Translations under genes and position numbers: made by a program
Assembly (NCBI GenBank): GCA_020025295.1
Contig: JAHHSJ010000009.1
Coordinates: 1 to 44,003 of the forward strand
Origin: Oscillospiraceae bacterium
GTDB taxonomy: Bacteria > Bacillota > Clostridia > Oscillospirales > Oscillospiraceae
Direction of reading: 5' to 3'
DNA: 44,003 bases
The notes under the pieces: generated by a model
Seen by the model: only the letters and a program-made list of their open reading frames with translations
Databases searched by the model: none
Told to the model about the DNA's origin: nothing
Shown: positions 7,694 to 15,083 of the stretch, one piece after another
Numbering within the stretch: the stretch's first letter is position 1
Layout of the letters: each line of letters begins with the position of its first letter

Positions 7694-8720
7694 ACACTGC
7701 AAACTCCTCTTCAAATCGCATTCGGCTCTGTTCAATCTCCCGCTTCAGCTGAACCATGTTGTCCCGATAGGTACGATACCGCGGTTCATCTGCCAGCAGT
7801 TCTTTCATTGACCGGCAGGCATTTTCTCCGGCATGGATGACCAGCCCGATTTGCTTTTTCTCAATAAAATCGGCGTTTTCCAGTTCGTGCTCATAGGCGG
7901 GATACATGGCGATATACGGCGTGGCGGCATAGATGCTCTCAAAGAGAGAAATCCCGCCGGGCTTGGAAATCAAAAAGTCAGCCTGCGCCAGATAATGGTC
8001 AATATTATGGACAAATCCCACGGTGTGCACCCTAGGATACTCCCGGATTAGCTTTTCATAAAGCTTCTGATTTTTCCCGGTCACTACTGTGATACTTACA
8101 TTTGGCAATCCATCTATGTCCCGCAAAAGCCCGTCCAGCCATGGAATGATACCCAGACCGCCGCCCATGATAAGCAGCTGTTTCGTTGTGTGCAGCGTAC
8201 TTTTCTCCGTTAGGCATTGGATTTTTTCTTTTACAGGGATCCCTCGGATTTGAATTTTTTCAGGGGCAACACCCAACATCTCCAGTTTCTCAGCCACCTC
8301 TTGCGTGGCGACCCAGTAGCTTTGGACATAGGGATAAAGCCAGCCAGTGTGAACACCTAAATCCGTAACGCATACATGAACCGGAACAGAGAGCTTCCCC
8401 AGCTTTCTGCCGCAGCCGGACCATGTGGTGATGATGGCATCAGGGTGAATGTTATCCAATGCCGTTTGCAGCGCATCGGGAGTTTCTGGTGACTCATAAG
8501 CGTTCCGGCCAAATTGATTGAGCGTGTTATAAAGCCAGCTATGACGGCAGATTACCCGACTGAATAGGCCGTAGATCAGCTTTGCCTGCTTCGGATACAG
8601 TAATTCGACAATGTCACTGACCACAACCGTATGTCCCTTGCGGCGATATTCTTCAGCCAGCGCCTCAGCGGCAGAACGGTGTCCGTTCCCGAAGCCGGAT
8701 GTTAAAATCCATAGTTTCAT
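7683..8720 (-). CDS. MGDG-synthase-like glycosyltransferase (GT28 family)
   Basis: A 345-residue protein resembling the bacterial monogalactosyldiacylglycerol synthase/UgtP group. The N-terminus has the acceptor-side motif SGFGNGHRSAAEAL (residues 8-21), and the C-terminal half has the donor-binding LISKPGGISLFESI motif. Enzymes of this family add galactose or glucose from a UDP-sugar to diacylglycerol at the inner face of the membrane; related ones make processive glucosyl-diacylglycerols that anchor lipoteichoic acid. The ATG at 8720 has GAGGAAC 8-9 nt upstream, starting inside the stop codon of the preceding gene. It is followed with an 11-nt overlap by the deacetylase gene. Sugar and acceptor are not determinable. 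Confidence 0.82.
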   Translation of the reverse strand: MKLWILTSGFGNGHRSAAEALAEEYRRKGHTVVVSDIVELLYPKQAKLIYGLFSRVICRHSWLYNTLNQFGRNAYESPETPDALQTALDNIHPDAIITTWSGCGRKLGKLSVPVHVCVTDLGVHTGWLYPYVQSYWVATQEVAEKLEMLGVAPEKIQIRGIPVKEKIQCLTEKSTLHTTKQLLIMGGGLGIIPWLDGLLRDIDGLPNVSITVVTGKNQKLYEKLIREYPRVHTVGFVHNIDHYLAQADFLISKPGGISLFESIYAATPYIAMYPAYEHELENADFIEKKQIGLVIHAGENACRSMKELLADEPRYRTYRDNMVQLKREIEQSRMRFEEEFAVYGH

Positions 8721-8730
8721 TGTTTGTTCC

Positions 8731-9270
8731 TCAAGCGGCTTGATACTGGCCTATCTTTCCGATGTAAATCGATTCTGCGGAAGGAACGCTCAGAAAATCA
8801 TGTGGACGCACCAAAGAGGAGGGCTTACCCAGCACATCAATTTCTGCCCGTTTCAGTACCTCGGCCACAAATTGGGAGCAGAACATCCGATTTTTTCGCT
8901 CTTTTGGGATGCCTCGGTAGCAGTACACAAGGCCCAGCAGGTTATATTTGCAGGCAGTCCGATGATAGTCTGCAATTGTCTGGCGGAGCCGCTGCTTTTC
9001 CGAGGGTGTGACAGGAATCCGCAGCAGCACAATATCTGAGTTGTGATGCGCTGCAAAGAAACCGCTGCTTTTACTTTCGACTACAAATCCTGCAGCGAAC
9101 ATATTCCAAATCTCCTTCCGCCCCACAGAGTAGATCGTTTCCAGGCTGTCATCTAAAGCAATGGAGCAATGGTTATAAGAAACACCCAAAAGCCGCTGAA
9201 TTATCAGGCCCAAAAGCGTATTTGTTTTGGAAACCATGATATAGACAAATTCCTGATTTCTCGTTTTCAT
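8731..9270 (-). CDS. Permuted papain-like hydrolase (YiiX / NlpC-P60-related, Peptidase C92-like)
   Basis: A 179-residue protein without a signal peptide. It has a His-containing YNHCSIALDD motif near residue 31-40, followed much later by MFCSQFVAEVL with the probable nucleophilic Cys at about residue 130. The order His before Cys is that of circularly permuted NlpC/P60-fold enzymes such as YiiX and LRAT-like proteins. That fold cleaves or transfers acyl or peptide bonds; several members act on lipids, others on murein peptides. Here the neighbours are lipid and glycan enzymes, so a lipid acyl substrate is a reasonable guess but unproven. The start at 9270 has GGGAGG with ideal spacing. A terminator-like hairpin lies just upstream in its leader. 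Confidence 0.68.
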   Translation of the reverse strand: MKTRNQEFVYIMVSKTNTLLGLIIQRLLGVSYNHCSIALDDSLETIYSVGRKEIWNMFAAGFVVESKSSGFFAAHHNSDIVLLRIPVTPSEKQRLRQTIADYHRTACKYNLLGLVYCYRGIPKERKNRMFCSQFVAEVLKRAEIDVLGKPSSLVRPHDFLSVPSAESIYIGKIGQYQAA

Positions 9271-9285
9271 CGACTGTCCTCCCTA

Positions 9286-9327
9286 TAAAAACAAAGGCGT
9301 GCATTTTACGCAAAAATGCACGCCTTT
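9286..9327 (-). terminator. Hairpin with T tract in the leader of the papain-like hydrolase gene
   Basis: A 15-bp stem, AAAGGCGTGCATTTT (9293-9307) with AAAATGCACGCCTTT (to 9327), followed on the minus strand by TGTTTTTAT. It is 16 nt before the hydrolase start codon. It could end the upstream membrane-protein transcript or act as an attenuator allowing partial read-through into the lipid genes. The remaining bases 9328-9434 show no clear promoter. Confidence 0.7.
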
Positions 9328-9434
9328 CCCCGTTCTCTGAGAGAACATCTTCCTAATCCTTGATTCCTAGCAGAATCATTGCCGTGCATCATCGCTGCGT
9401 GGGGTAATTCTGCTGATCTGCAAGTTTTTTGATG

Positions 9435-9776
9435 TCACCTCATAAAAAGAAAGACACCCAATGCACTGGATACGATTGATACGGTCACCAGAATGTTGGT
9501 CACCGTGTATCTCGTTTTCGCCTTTCCAGCATATCGAATCAGCAAAGCAACCGCTGACAAGAATCCGAAGATCCAGGCAAGCATCTGCTGACCCATATAG
9601 ACCATGGGAATACTGATGGCATTCACATAGGAGATAAAGAATGCCCAGCAGGACAAAACAAAGAAGATGACATTTTGGATTTTTCTATTCTGGATAAAAA
9701 ACAACAGAATCGTGCCAAGAATAGAAACAACAATGCAAACAACAAATAATAGGACTAAAATCAACAGTGAATCCAT
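9435..9776 (-). CDS. Small four-helix membrane protein, unknown function
   Basis: A 113-residue protein that is almost entirely hydrophobic, with four predicted membrane segments (about residues 3-27, 37-53, 62-81 and 91-111) joined by short loops such as QNRKIQN and AGKAKTRYT. I do not recognise the family. It follows the histidine kinase gene by 79 nt, in a gap that carries a 12-bp direct repeat, and it precedes the leader hairpin of the hydrolase gene. That position suggests a direct target or accessory (sensor or immunity-like) protein of the adjacent two-component system; this is inference from position only. Confidence 0.7.
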   Translation of the reverse strand: MDSLLILVLLFVVCIVVSILGTILLFFIQNRKIQNVIFFVLSCWAFFISYVNAISIPMVYMGQQMLAWIFGFLSAVALLIRYAGKAKTRYTVTNILVTVSIVSSALGVFLFMR

Positions 9777-9821
9777 ATGATTTCTCCACGCTCTTGAATT
9801 GGTTTTAGGATAGCAGTCATC

Positions 9822-9856
9822 TCTAAAGAAATCAGGAAGAATATTCTAAAGAAATC
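9822..9856 (-). repeat. Pair of 12-bp direct repeats, candidate response-regulator operator
   Basis: TCTAAAGAAATC on the plus strand occurs exactly at 9822-9833 and again at 9845-9856, a 23-bp period (about two helical turns). It lies between the kinase stop and the small membrane protein start, where an OmpR-family operator for the downstream genes would be expected. No clear -35/-10 pair was seen next to it. Confidence 0.55.
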
Positions 9857-10878
9857 TAAATATTGACAGGAATCTGGATCGTTATTTTGAATTGTTCCTC
9901 TCCACACTGCCATTGGACAGCTCCACCGTACTGTGAAACGATATGACGAATCGTTTCAAGCCCCAGCTGATGACTCTCCACCGCCCGGCAGTCATGTTCT
10001 ATGGTGTTGGACTGCTCCATAGTCAGATAGCCGTCTTTTACTGAGAGCCGAAGGAGTACCTGACTTTGGGGAGCGGCGTATTTTTTGATATTGGACAGAA
10101 GATTGTCAAAAACCCGGAAAACCTCCTGAATGTCAAAGTATCCGGAGAAGCCGGAGCAGTCCGACCAGTCGATTTCAACGGTAAAATTCTCGGAAAGAAC
10201 ACTTTCCCAGTCATCTACCACCTGTTGGAGCAGCAGCTGCCCGTCCTCAAAGTATTCTGCGTGCCGGACATTGTTCTGAAGAAGCTGTTCCATCAGTTCC
10301 TTCATTTGCTCCCCCTTGCGGATAGTCAGGCCAAGAAACGCGTTTACTTCCTCCTCAGTCCTGCTTTCCCGGGAAGACAGTAGTTCGGCATAGGAAAGCA
10401 CGGAGGTAAGGGGTGTTCGGATGTCATGGGCAATGGAACGGATAAACTGCTCCCGCTCCGCTGTCAGCGCTGCTTCCTTGCGAATCAGTTCCTGTTCGGT
10501 CTGAGAGAGAAAGTTGATGCTCCGAGCCAGCTCTGTAAATTCATTATCTCCCTCCACAGGAATTTTGTGATCCATGCGGTGGGTCTGCAAGGCTTCAATT
10601 CCACTGATGATTTCCTGCAAATAGACAAGCTTCTGACCCATCAGGAAAAGGAAAACGGTCACAAAGAATACGGCGGAGGCAAGAAGGCATATCCCCTGCA
10701 CCCAGATGCCAAGCACATGCACCATATATTCATTTCCCAATTTTCCGATATGTTCCAGATAACGGTAAGCGACGGAATAGGCTGTATTATTCAGAAAAGC
10801 AAACAGAAAAACAGAGATCACAACAGATACAGCAAGGAGTACCAATATCTCCTTTGATAACTTCTTTTTAGTCAACAT
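9856..10878 (-). CDS. Sensor histidine kinase
   Basis: A 340-residue membrane kinase. Two helices (about residues 9-28 and 59-80) flank a short extracellular loop of about 30 residues, then a HAMP-like linker and the dimerisation helix with AHDIRTPLTS (phospho-acceptor His151). The ATPase domain has an N box (FDNLLSNIKKYA) and an LGLETIRHIV G2-like segment, but the usual DxGxG box is replaced by an SNT-type stretch as in AgrC-like kinases. The tiny sensor loop is typical of kinases that sense membrane stress or antimicrobial compounds through partner proteins. The gene overlaps the regulator gene by 11 nt and has AGAGG 5 nt before its ATG. Confidence 0.85.
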   Translation of the reverse strand: MLTKKKLSKEILVLLAVSVVISVFLFAFLNNTAYSVAYRYLEHIGKLGNEYMVHVLGIWVQGICLLASAVFFVTVFLFLMGQKLVYLQEIISGIEALQTHRMDHKIPVEGDNEFTELARSINFLSQTEQELIRKEAALTAEREQFIRSIAHDIRTPLTSVLSYAELLSSRESRTEEEVNAFLGLTIRKGEQMKELMEQLLQNNVRHAEYFEDGQLLLQQVVDDWESVLSENFTVEIDWSDCSGFSGYFDIQEVFRVFDNLLSNIKKYAAPQSQVLLRLSVKDGYLTMEQSNTIEHDCRAVESHQLGLETIRHIVSQYGGAVQWQCGEEQFKITIQIPVNI

Positions 10879-11569
10879 AGTAACCTCTGCCCCAAGCGGT
10901 TTTAATATATTTAGGCTGTCTGGAATTGTCTCCCAGCTTTTTTCTCAGGTTTTTAATGTGCATCATCACAGCGCTGTCACTGACCGCATTTTCCTCCCAC
11001 ACGGACTGGTAGATGTGTTCCAGTGAGAAGATTTTTTTCCTGTTTCTAATCAGCAAATCCAGAATTTTATATTCCGTGTAGGTCAGACTGATCGGCTCCC
11101 CGTTCCGGGACACAGTTTGACGGTTCTGATCGATGGTCAGGTCTTCCAACCGGCAAATGTCAGCTGTTTTCGGCTGCGTTTCTGTTTTGATCTGCCCTCT
11201 GCGGAGGATGGCTTTCACCCGCATCAGCAGTTCCATGTTGGAAAAGGGTTTGACCAAGTAGTCGTCCGCTCCCACTGAAAACCCCATCACCTTATCCGAT
11301 TCTCCCGAATAGGCAGTCAGGAACATGATCGGAGCATCGAACTGCTTTCGAATCTCCGCTCCGGCCATAAAGCCGTTCAGTTCAGGCATATTGACATCTA
11401 GAATATACAGATCGATGTCCTCGCAGGCCAAAGCCAGTGCCTCTCTGCCATTGCAGGCCGTCACCACCTCATAGCCTTCACTTCTCAAAAGCAGGCAAAG
11501 AACCTCACGAATTTCTTTTTCGTCATCTGCTACCAAAATGCAGGTTTTGTTATTTTGCATTTTACTCAC
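10868..11569 (-). CDS. OmpR-family response regulator
   Basis: A 233-residue regulator. The receiver domain (about 10-120) has the acidic pair at residues 15-16, phospho-acceptor Asp58 in LYILDVNMPEL, a T/A switch region (LTAYSGE) and Lys107 in VKPF. The C-terminal winged-helix domain (about 140-230) contains the LTYTEYKILDLLIRN and WGRGYYVD signatures. It is the partner of the overlapping kinase. As first gene of the minus-strand run it probably controls the downstream membrane/lipid genes. The closest familiar pairs are VanR/VraR-like or BceR-like regulators of envelope stress, but no specific identity can be claimed. Confidence 0.88.
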   Translation of the reverse strand: MSKMQNNKTCILVADDEKEIREVLCLLLRSEGYEVVTACNGREALALACEDIDLYILDVNMPELNGFMAGAEIRKQFDAPIMFLTAYSGESDKVMGFSVGADDYLVKPFSNMELLMRVKAILRRGQIKTETQPKTADICRLEDLTIDQNRQTVSRNGEPISLTYTEYKILDLLIRNRKKIFSLEHIYQSVWEENAVSDSAVMMHIKNLRKKLGDNSRQPKYIKTAWGRGYYVD

Positions 11570-11687
11570 TCCCTCATAGGCCGCCGTTCTATGTGTGTGA
11601 ACGAATGGAAATCCTTGTCAATCCGATTCTTACAGACTTGCGCCTGAACGGATAATTCCGATAATCTTAACACGCTGCCTTTTTGTG

Positions 11688-11696
11688 ATTATACCA
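11688..11696 (-). promoter_or_regulatory. Extended -10 promoter upstream of the two-component system
   Basis: On the minus strand TGGTATAAT is a perfect extended -10 element, about 120 nt upstream of the regulator ATG. No good -35 is seen. The roughly 110-nt leader downstream is otherwise unremarkable. Confidence 0.55.
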
Positions 11697-11780
11697 TAAT
11701 ATGCTCAGTTTACGCACTATTTTTTGGAGATATGTGTTTTTGCCATGAAACGGAGGTGGTAGGACAAACATAAAATCATA

Positions 11781-11800
11781 GGCGATCCCTGAGGATCGCC
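11781..11800. other. Isolated 20-nt inverted repeat in the gap between hprK and the two-component system
   Basis: GGCGATCC-CTGA-GGATCGCC forms a perfect 8-bp hairpin. No T tract follows on the plus strand; on the minus strand the sequence after it is only moderately T-rich. It may be a weak terminator or an operator. The rest of the 503-nt gap 11570-12072 holds the regulator promoter and the hprK terminator. Confidence 0.4.
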
Positions 11801-11929
11801 CTGTTGGGTGTGCGTGCTGCTATCCTATTCGAATAAAGTCTGTGTCATAGTTTTAACCTTCTGTAATTTGATTGTGTTTTAATTTCACAGGAGACTTTTC
11901 AGAAATACGAATGTACGATAATGAATATA

Positions 11930-11975
11930 AAAACACCGAGGAAAGCTTGATTTGAACCTTCCTCGGTATTTTTTC
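11930..11975. terminator. hprK terminator
   Basis: ACCGAGGAA (11935-11943) pairs with TTCCTCGGT (11959-11967). On the minus strand it is followed by GTTTTTATA, placing it about 105 nt after the hprK stop; the plus side also has TATTTTTTC. Confidence 0.75.
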
Positions 11976-12072
11976 AGTTGCATTGCAAGGTTAAATGTTT
12001 TAGTGTTTTTCAACACTTCCCTATCCGGTGCATACATATGTAAGCCTCGTATCGGGCAAACTTGGTGTTTCC

Positions 12073-13020
12073 TTATTTCCAAGAGGTCTGTTCTGCCTGG
12101 AAATGGGCATTGATATGCTGGGTAAAGGCTTCTGCCGCATTGAATCCCATGCGCTTCTGACGATTATTCATGGCTGCCACTTCAATAATGATGGCGAGGT
12201 TTCGTCCGGGCTTGACCGGAACTGTCACGGTAGGCACCTTCACATCCAGAATGGAGGTATAGTGCTCCTCCAAACCAATGCGGTCATAGTTGACCTCATC
12301 GTTCCACTGCTCAATATTGATAATCATATCAATACGGGTGGAATCCTTAACCGCCGACATACCAAACAGCTGACGCACATCAATCACACCGATGCCGCGC
12401 AGTTCCATGTAGTAACGGATCAACTCCGGAGCCGTACCCCTCAAATTTCCGCTTGCAGTTCGGGTGATCTCCACGGCATCATCTGCAATGATACGGTGAC
12501 CGCGCTTGAGCAATTCCACGGCGTTTTCACTCTTACCCACACCGCTATCGCCGATGAGCAGGATGCCTTCGCCGTAAACTTCCATTAAGACGCCATGTCG
12601 CGTAATACGGGGCGCAAGCTTGGCCATCAAGCTGGACGTCAGCGCACTCATAAACTCGCCTGTGGGCTCCTGAGTGCGCAGAATCGTGCCTCCGTGCTTC
12701 TGGGCCATCTCCAAGCACTCGGAATACATCTCAATGCCTCTGGCGTAGATCAGAACCGGAATATCGTGGGCAAACAGCTGGTCAAAACGCTCCCGTCGTT
12801 CCTCCGAGGTCAGGTTCTGCAAATAGCCATACTCCATGTTGCCGATCAGCTGAATTCGCTGGCTGTCAAAGTGGGTAAAGTATCCCATCAGCTGCAATCC
12901 GGGACGGTCCACATTGGATACAAAGAGCTTGATCTCATCGGGATTCTTCCCCTGATAGAGAATCTCCAATTCAAATTCATCAATGATTTCACTCAGCTTG
13001 ACAAAACGGTTATTGCTCAT
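12073..13020 (-). CDS. hprK: HPr kinase/phosphorylase
   Basis: A 315-residue protein of normal HprK length. The N-terminal domain is followed by the P-loop GDSGVGKS (residues 157-164) and the conserved RGHRIIADDAVEI segment with its acidic pair, then the family signature LRGIGVIDVRQLFG. HprK phosphorylates Ser46 of HPr in response to glycolytic intermediates and removes that phosphate when carbon is scarce, so it governs carbon catabolite repression through CcpA in Firmicutes. GGGAGG lies upstream of the ATG at 13020 with suitable spacing. The gene stands alone; ptsH and the frequent neighbours lgt or murB are absent here. A promoter lies about 45 nt upstream. Confidence 0.96.
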   Translation of the reverse strand: MSNNRFVKLSEIIDEFELEILYQGKNPDEIKLFVSNVDRPGLQLMGYFTHFDSQRIQLIGNMEYGYLQNLTSEERRERFDQLFAHDIPVLIYARGIEMYSECLEMAQKHGGTILRTQEPTGEFMSALTSSLMAKLAPRITRHGVLMEVYGEGILLIGDSGVGKSENAVELLKRGHRIIADDAVEITRTASGNLRGTAPELIRYYMELRGIGVIDVRQLFGMSAVKDSTRIDMIINIEQWNDEVNYDRIGLEEHYTSILDVKVPTVTVPVKPGRNLAIIIEVAAMNNRQKRMGFNAAEAFTQHINAHFQAEQTSWK

Positions 13021-13064
13021 GTCTGCTGTCCTCCCATGAATCTTTTATCAATTTCTTTAGATTT

Positions 13065-13093
13065 AGTATACCGTTCTTTGCCTGTTTCTGCAA
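13065..13093 (-). promoter_or_regulatory. hprK promoter
   Basis: On the minus strand TTGCAG (13088-13093), a 17-nt spacer and TATACT (13065-13070). Just downstream, an 11-nt match to the TCS-region repeat (ATTTCTTTAGA, plus strand 13051-13061) lies within the leader. Confidence 0.7.
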
Positions 13094-13149
13094 CACCAAG
13101 AAATAAAGGAAATCAAACTGGAAATTTTTTATTTTTATGGCGGAATCTC

Positions 13150-13178
13150 TTGCATTTCATTGCAGAATCTGTTACAAT
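13150..13178 (+). promoter_or_regulatory. rpmB promoter
   Basis: TTGCAT (13150-13155), a 17-nt spacer and TACAAT (13173-13178), divergent from the hprK promoter with about 57 nt between the two -35 elements. Confidence 0.7.
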
Positions 13179-13228
13179 AACCTGCGATGCGTAGTTTGCT
13201 GATATCTTAAAGCGAGGAGGTTTGGCAA

Positions 13229-13417
13229 ATGGCTAAGTGCGAGTTCTGTGATAAGGACATCAAGTTCGGTATTCAGGTGTCCCATTCTCATCGCCGTTCC
13301 AATCGGACCTGGAAGCCCAACGTGAAGCGCGTTAAGGCTATCGTGAATGGCTCCGCCACTCATGTTAATGTCTGCACTAGATGCCTCCGTTCCGGCAAGG
13401 TCACCCGTGCCATCTGA
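13229..13417 (+). CDS. rpmB: 50S ribosomal protein L28
   Basis: A 62-residue basic protein with the L28 pattern: an N-terminal CEFCDKD pair of cysteines, VSHSHRRSNRTWKPN in the middle and a second CTRC pair near the C-terminus. The four cysteines mark the zinc-binding (C+) form. L28 sits on the large ribosomal subunit near the E site. GAGGAGG (13214-13220) gives an ideal 8-nt spacing to the ATG. It is a single-gene unit with its own promoter and terminator, as is common in Clostridia. Confidence 0.97.
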   Translation: MAKCEFCDKDIKFGIQVSHSHRRSNRTWKPNVKRVKAIVNGSATHVNVCTRCLRSGKVTRAI

Positions 13418-13447
13418 TTTTTAAATCAGACTGAAACGAACAAATTA

Positions 13448-13481
13448 CCCCGTACCAACTTAGGTACGGGGATTTTGTTTT
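13448..13481 (+). terminator. rpmB terminator
   Basis: CCCCGTACC (13448-13456) pairs with GGTACGGGG (13463-13471), followed by ATTTTGTTTTG. Confidence 0.85.
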
Positions 13482-13511
13482 GTCTTCCCTCTCAAAACGC
13501 TATCAAAACTC

Positions 13512-13550
13512 CGACAAAAAGAGCGGTATGCTGTTTGCATACCGCTCTTT
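13512..13550 (-). terminator. Terminator of the rhamnose operon
   Basis: AAAGAGCGGTATGC (13518-13531) pairs with GCATACCGCTCTTT (13537-13550); on the minus strand a TTTTTGTC tail follows. It ends the operon 10 nt beyond the rfbC stop. Confidence 0.85.
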
Positions 13551-13560
13551 CTTGTATTTT

Positions 13561-14163
13561 TTAGAAATGGAAGGTTTCCGCCAGAGTGCCCCACTTCTGA
13601 TCCTTATCAGACAGGTTCAGAGGAGTGCCGTCCGCCAGAGTATAACCCTCGCCGCTGGCCGTACCCTTGTACTCGCCCTGCAGGGTGGGCCATTCAATGC
13701 CGATGGCAGGATCGTTCCAAGCCATACCGCCCTCATCACCGGGATGATAGAAATCGGTCACCTTGTAGCAGAACTCTGCTTCATCGCTGAGCACCAGGAA
13801 ACCATGGGCAAAGCCCTCGGAAATGTAGAACTGCTTCTTGTTCTCTGCGGTCAGCTCCACGCCAAACCACTTGCCGTAGCTCTCGCTGTTCTCACGCAGG
13901 TCCACAGCCACATCGAACACGCTGCCGCGCACCACGCGCACCAGCTTGCCCTGAGGGAACTCCTTCTGGAAGTGCAGGCCACGCAGCACACCCTTGGTGG
14001 ACATGCTCTGGTTGTCCTGAACGAACACCATATCCAGACCGAACTCATGCATATCGTTCTGGTTGTAGGTTTCCATGAAGTAGCCGCGGCTGTCGCCATG
14101 GACAGCAGGCTCAATCACATAAAGGCCCTCAATGGGAGCCTTGGTCACTTTAATCTGTGCCAT
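13561..14163 (-). CDS. rfbC: dTDP-4-dehydrorhamnose 3,5-epimerase
   Basis: A 200-residue cupin-fold protein matching RmlC/RfbC. The signature STKGVLRGLHFQ (residues about 55-66) carries the catalytic His, and the VFDVAVDLR and SEGFAHGFLVL segments follow. It performs the double epimerisation at C3 and C5 of dTDP-4-keto-6-deoxyglucose, the third step of dTDP-L-rhamnose synthesis. The start ATG at 14163 shares one base with the stop codon of rfbD, so translation is coupled. It is the last gene of the operon. Confidence 0.96.
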   Translation of the reverse strand: MAQIKVTKAPIEGLYVIEPAVHGDSRGYFMETYNQNDMHEFGLDMVFVQDNQSMSTKGVLRGLHFQKEFPQGKLVRVVRGSVFDVAVDLRENSESYGKWFGVELTAENKKQFYISEGFAHGFLVLSDEAEFCYKVTDFYHPGDEGGMAWNDPAIGIEWPTLQGEYKGTASGEGYTLADGTPLNLSDKDQKWGTLAETFHF

Positions 14164-15083
14164 TACTGATTCACTCCGATCTCCACCAGATAACGGCTCA
14201 GCGCATCCTGCCAGGTAGGCAGCGGTTCAAAGCCATTCTCCTTCAGTTTGCTCTTGTCCAGACGGCTGTTGAAGGGACGAGCGGCCTTAGACAGGCCATA
14301 CTCCTCCGTAGTAACAGGCACCACATTGGTGGTGTAACCCGCCTGACGGAAGATTTCGCAGGTAAAATCATACCAGGAAATATAGCCACCCTCATTGGTA
14401 GCGTGATAATAGCCATACTGCTCAGACTCGGTCATATCCACCAGCAGCCGGGAGAGATCCAGCGTGTAAGTGGGAGTGCCGATCTGATCGTTGACCACAC
14501 GGACCGTGTCATGGGACTTGCCCACATTCAGCATGGTCTTGATGAAGTTCTTGCCATTGAGGCCGAACACCCAAGCGATACGGACGATGAAGAACTTCTC
14601 CAGCGTATTGGAGACAGCCAGCTCACCCTCCAGCTTGGTCTGACCATAGACATTGAGAGGCTTATAGTCCCGGCAATCCGGCTGCCAAGGCTCGGTGCCC
14701 TGTCCGTCGAACACATAGTCAGTGCTGATATAGACCATCTTGCAGTCCAGTTTTTTGCATACATTGGCAATGTTCTGGGTACCACCGGCGTTGATGGCAC
14801 GGACCTTTGCCACTTTGTCATCGTCCTCTGCCATATCCACGGCAGTCCATGCGGCACAATGCACCACAGCGTCGGGCTTCACTTCCATGAGAACCTTCTC
14901 CACTGCAGCGGCATCCGTAATGTCCAGAGAGACATAAGGCATGGAAACAACGGCGCTTCCGTCAGCGACTCCGGTGTACTCAGGAGCCAGATCGCTGCCG
15001 ATGCCCTCATGACCGCGCTTGGCCAGTTCGTTCATCACATCATGTCCCAGCTGACCTGCCACGCCGGTTACAAAGATTCTCAT
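14163..15083 (-). CDS. rfbD: dTDP-4-dehydrorhamnose reductase
   Basis: A 306-residue short-chain dehydrogenase/reductase. The N-terminal VTGVAGQLGHDV is the NAD(P)-binding glycine motif, YISTDYVFDG follows, and YGQTKLEGE is the YxxxK catalytic pair. RfbD reduces the 4-keto group of dTDP-4-dehydro-L-rhamnose to give dTDP-L-rhamnose, the last step. Its start overlaps the rfbB stop by 4 nt (ATGA arrangement). Length and motifs are normal. Confidence 0.96.
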   Translation of the reverse strand: MRIFVTGVAGQLGHDVMNELAKRGHEGIGSDLAPEYTGVADGSAVVSMPYVSLDITDAAAVEKVLMEVKPDAVVHCAAWTAVDMAEDDDKVAKVRAINAGGTQNIANVCKKLDCKMVYISTDYVFDGQGTEPWQPDCRDYKPLNVYGQTKLEGELAVSNTLEKFFIVRIAWVFGLNGKNFIKTMLNVGKSHDTVRVVNDQIGTPTYTLDLSRLLVDMTESEQYGYYHATNEGGYISWYDFTCEIFRQAGYTTNVVPVTTEEYGLSKAARPFNSRLDKSKLKENGFEPLPTWQDALSRYLVEIGVNQ

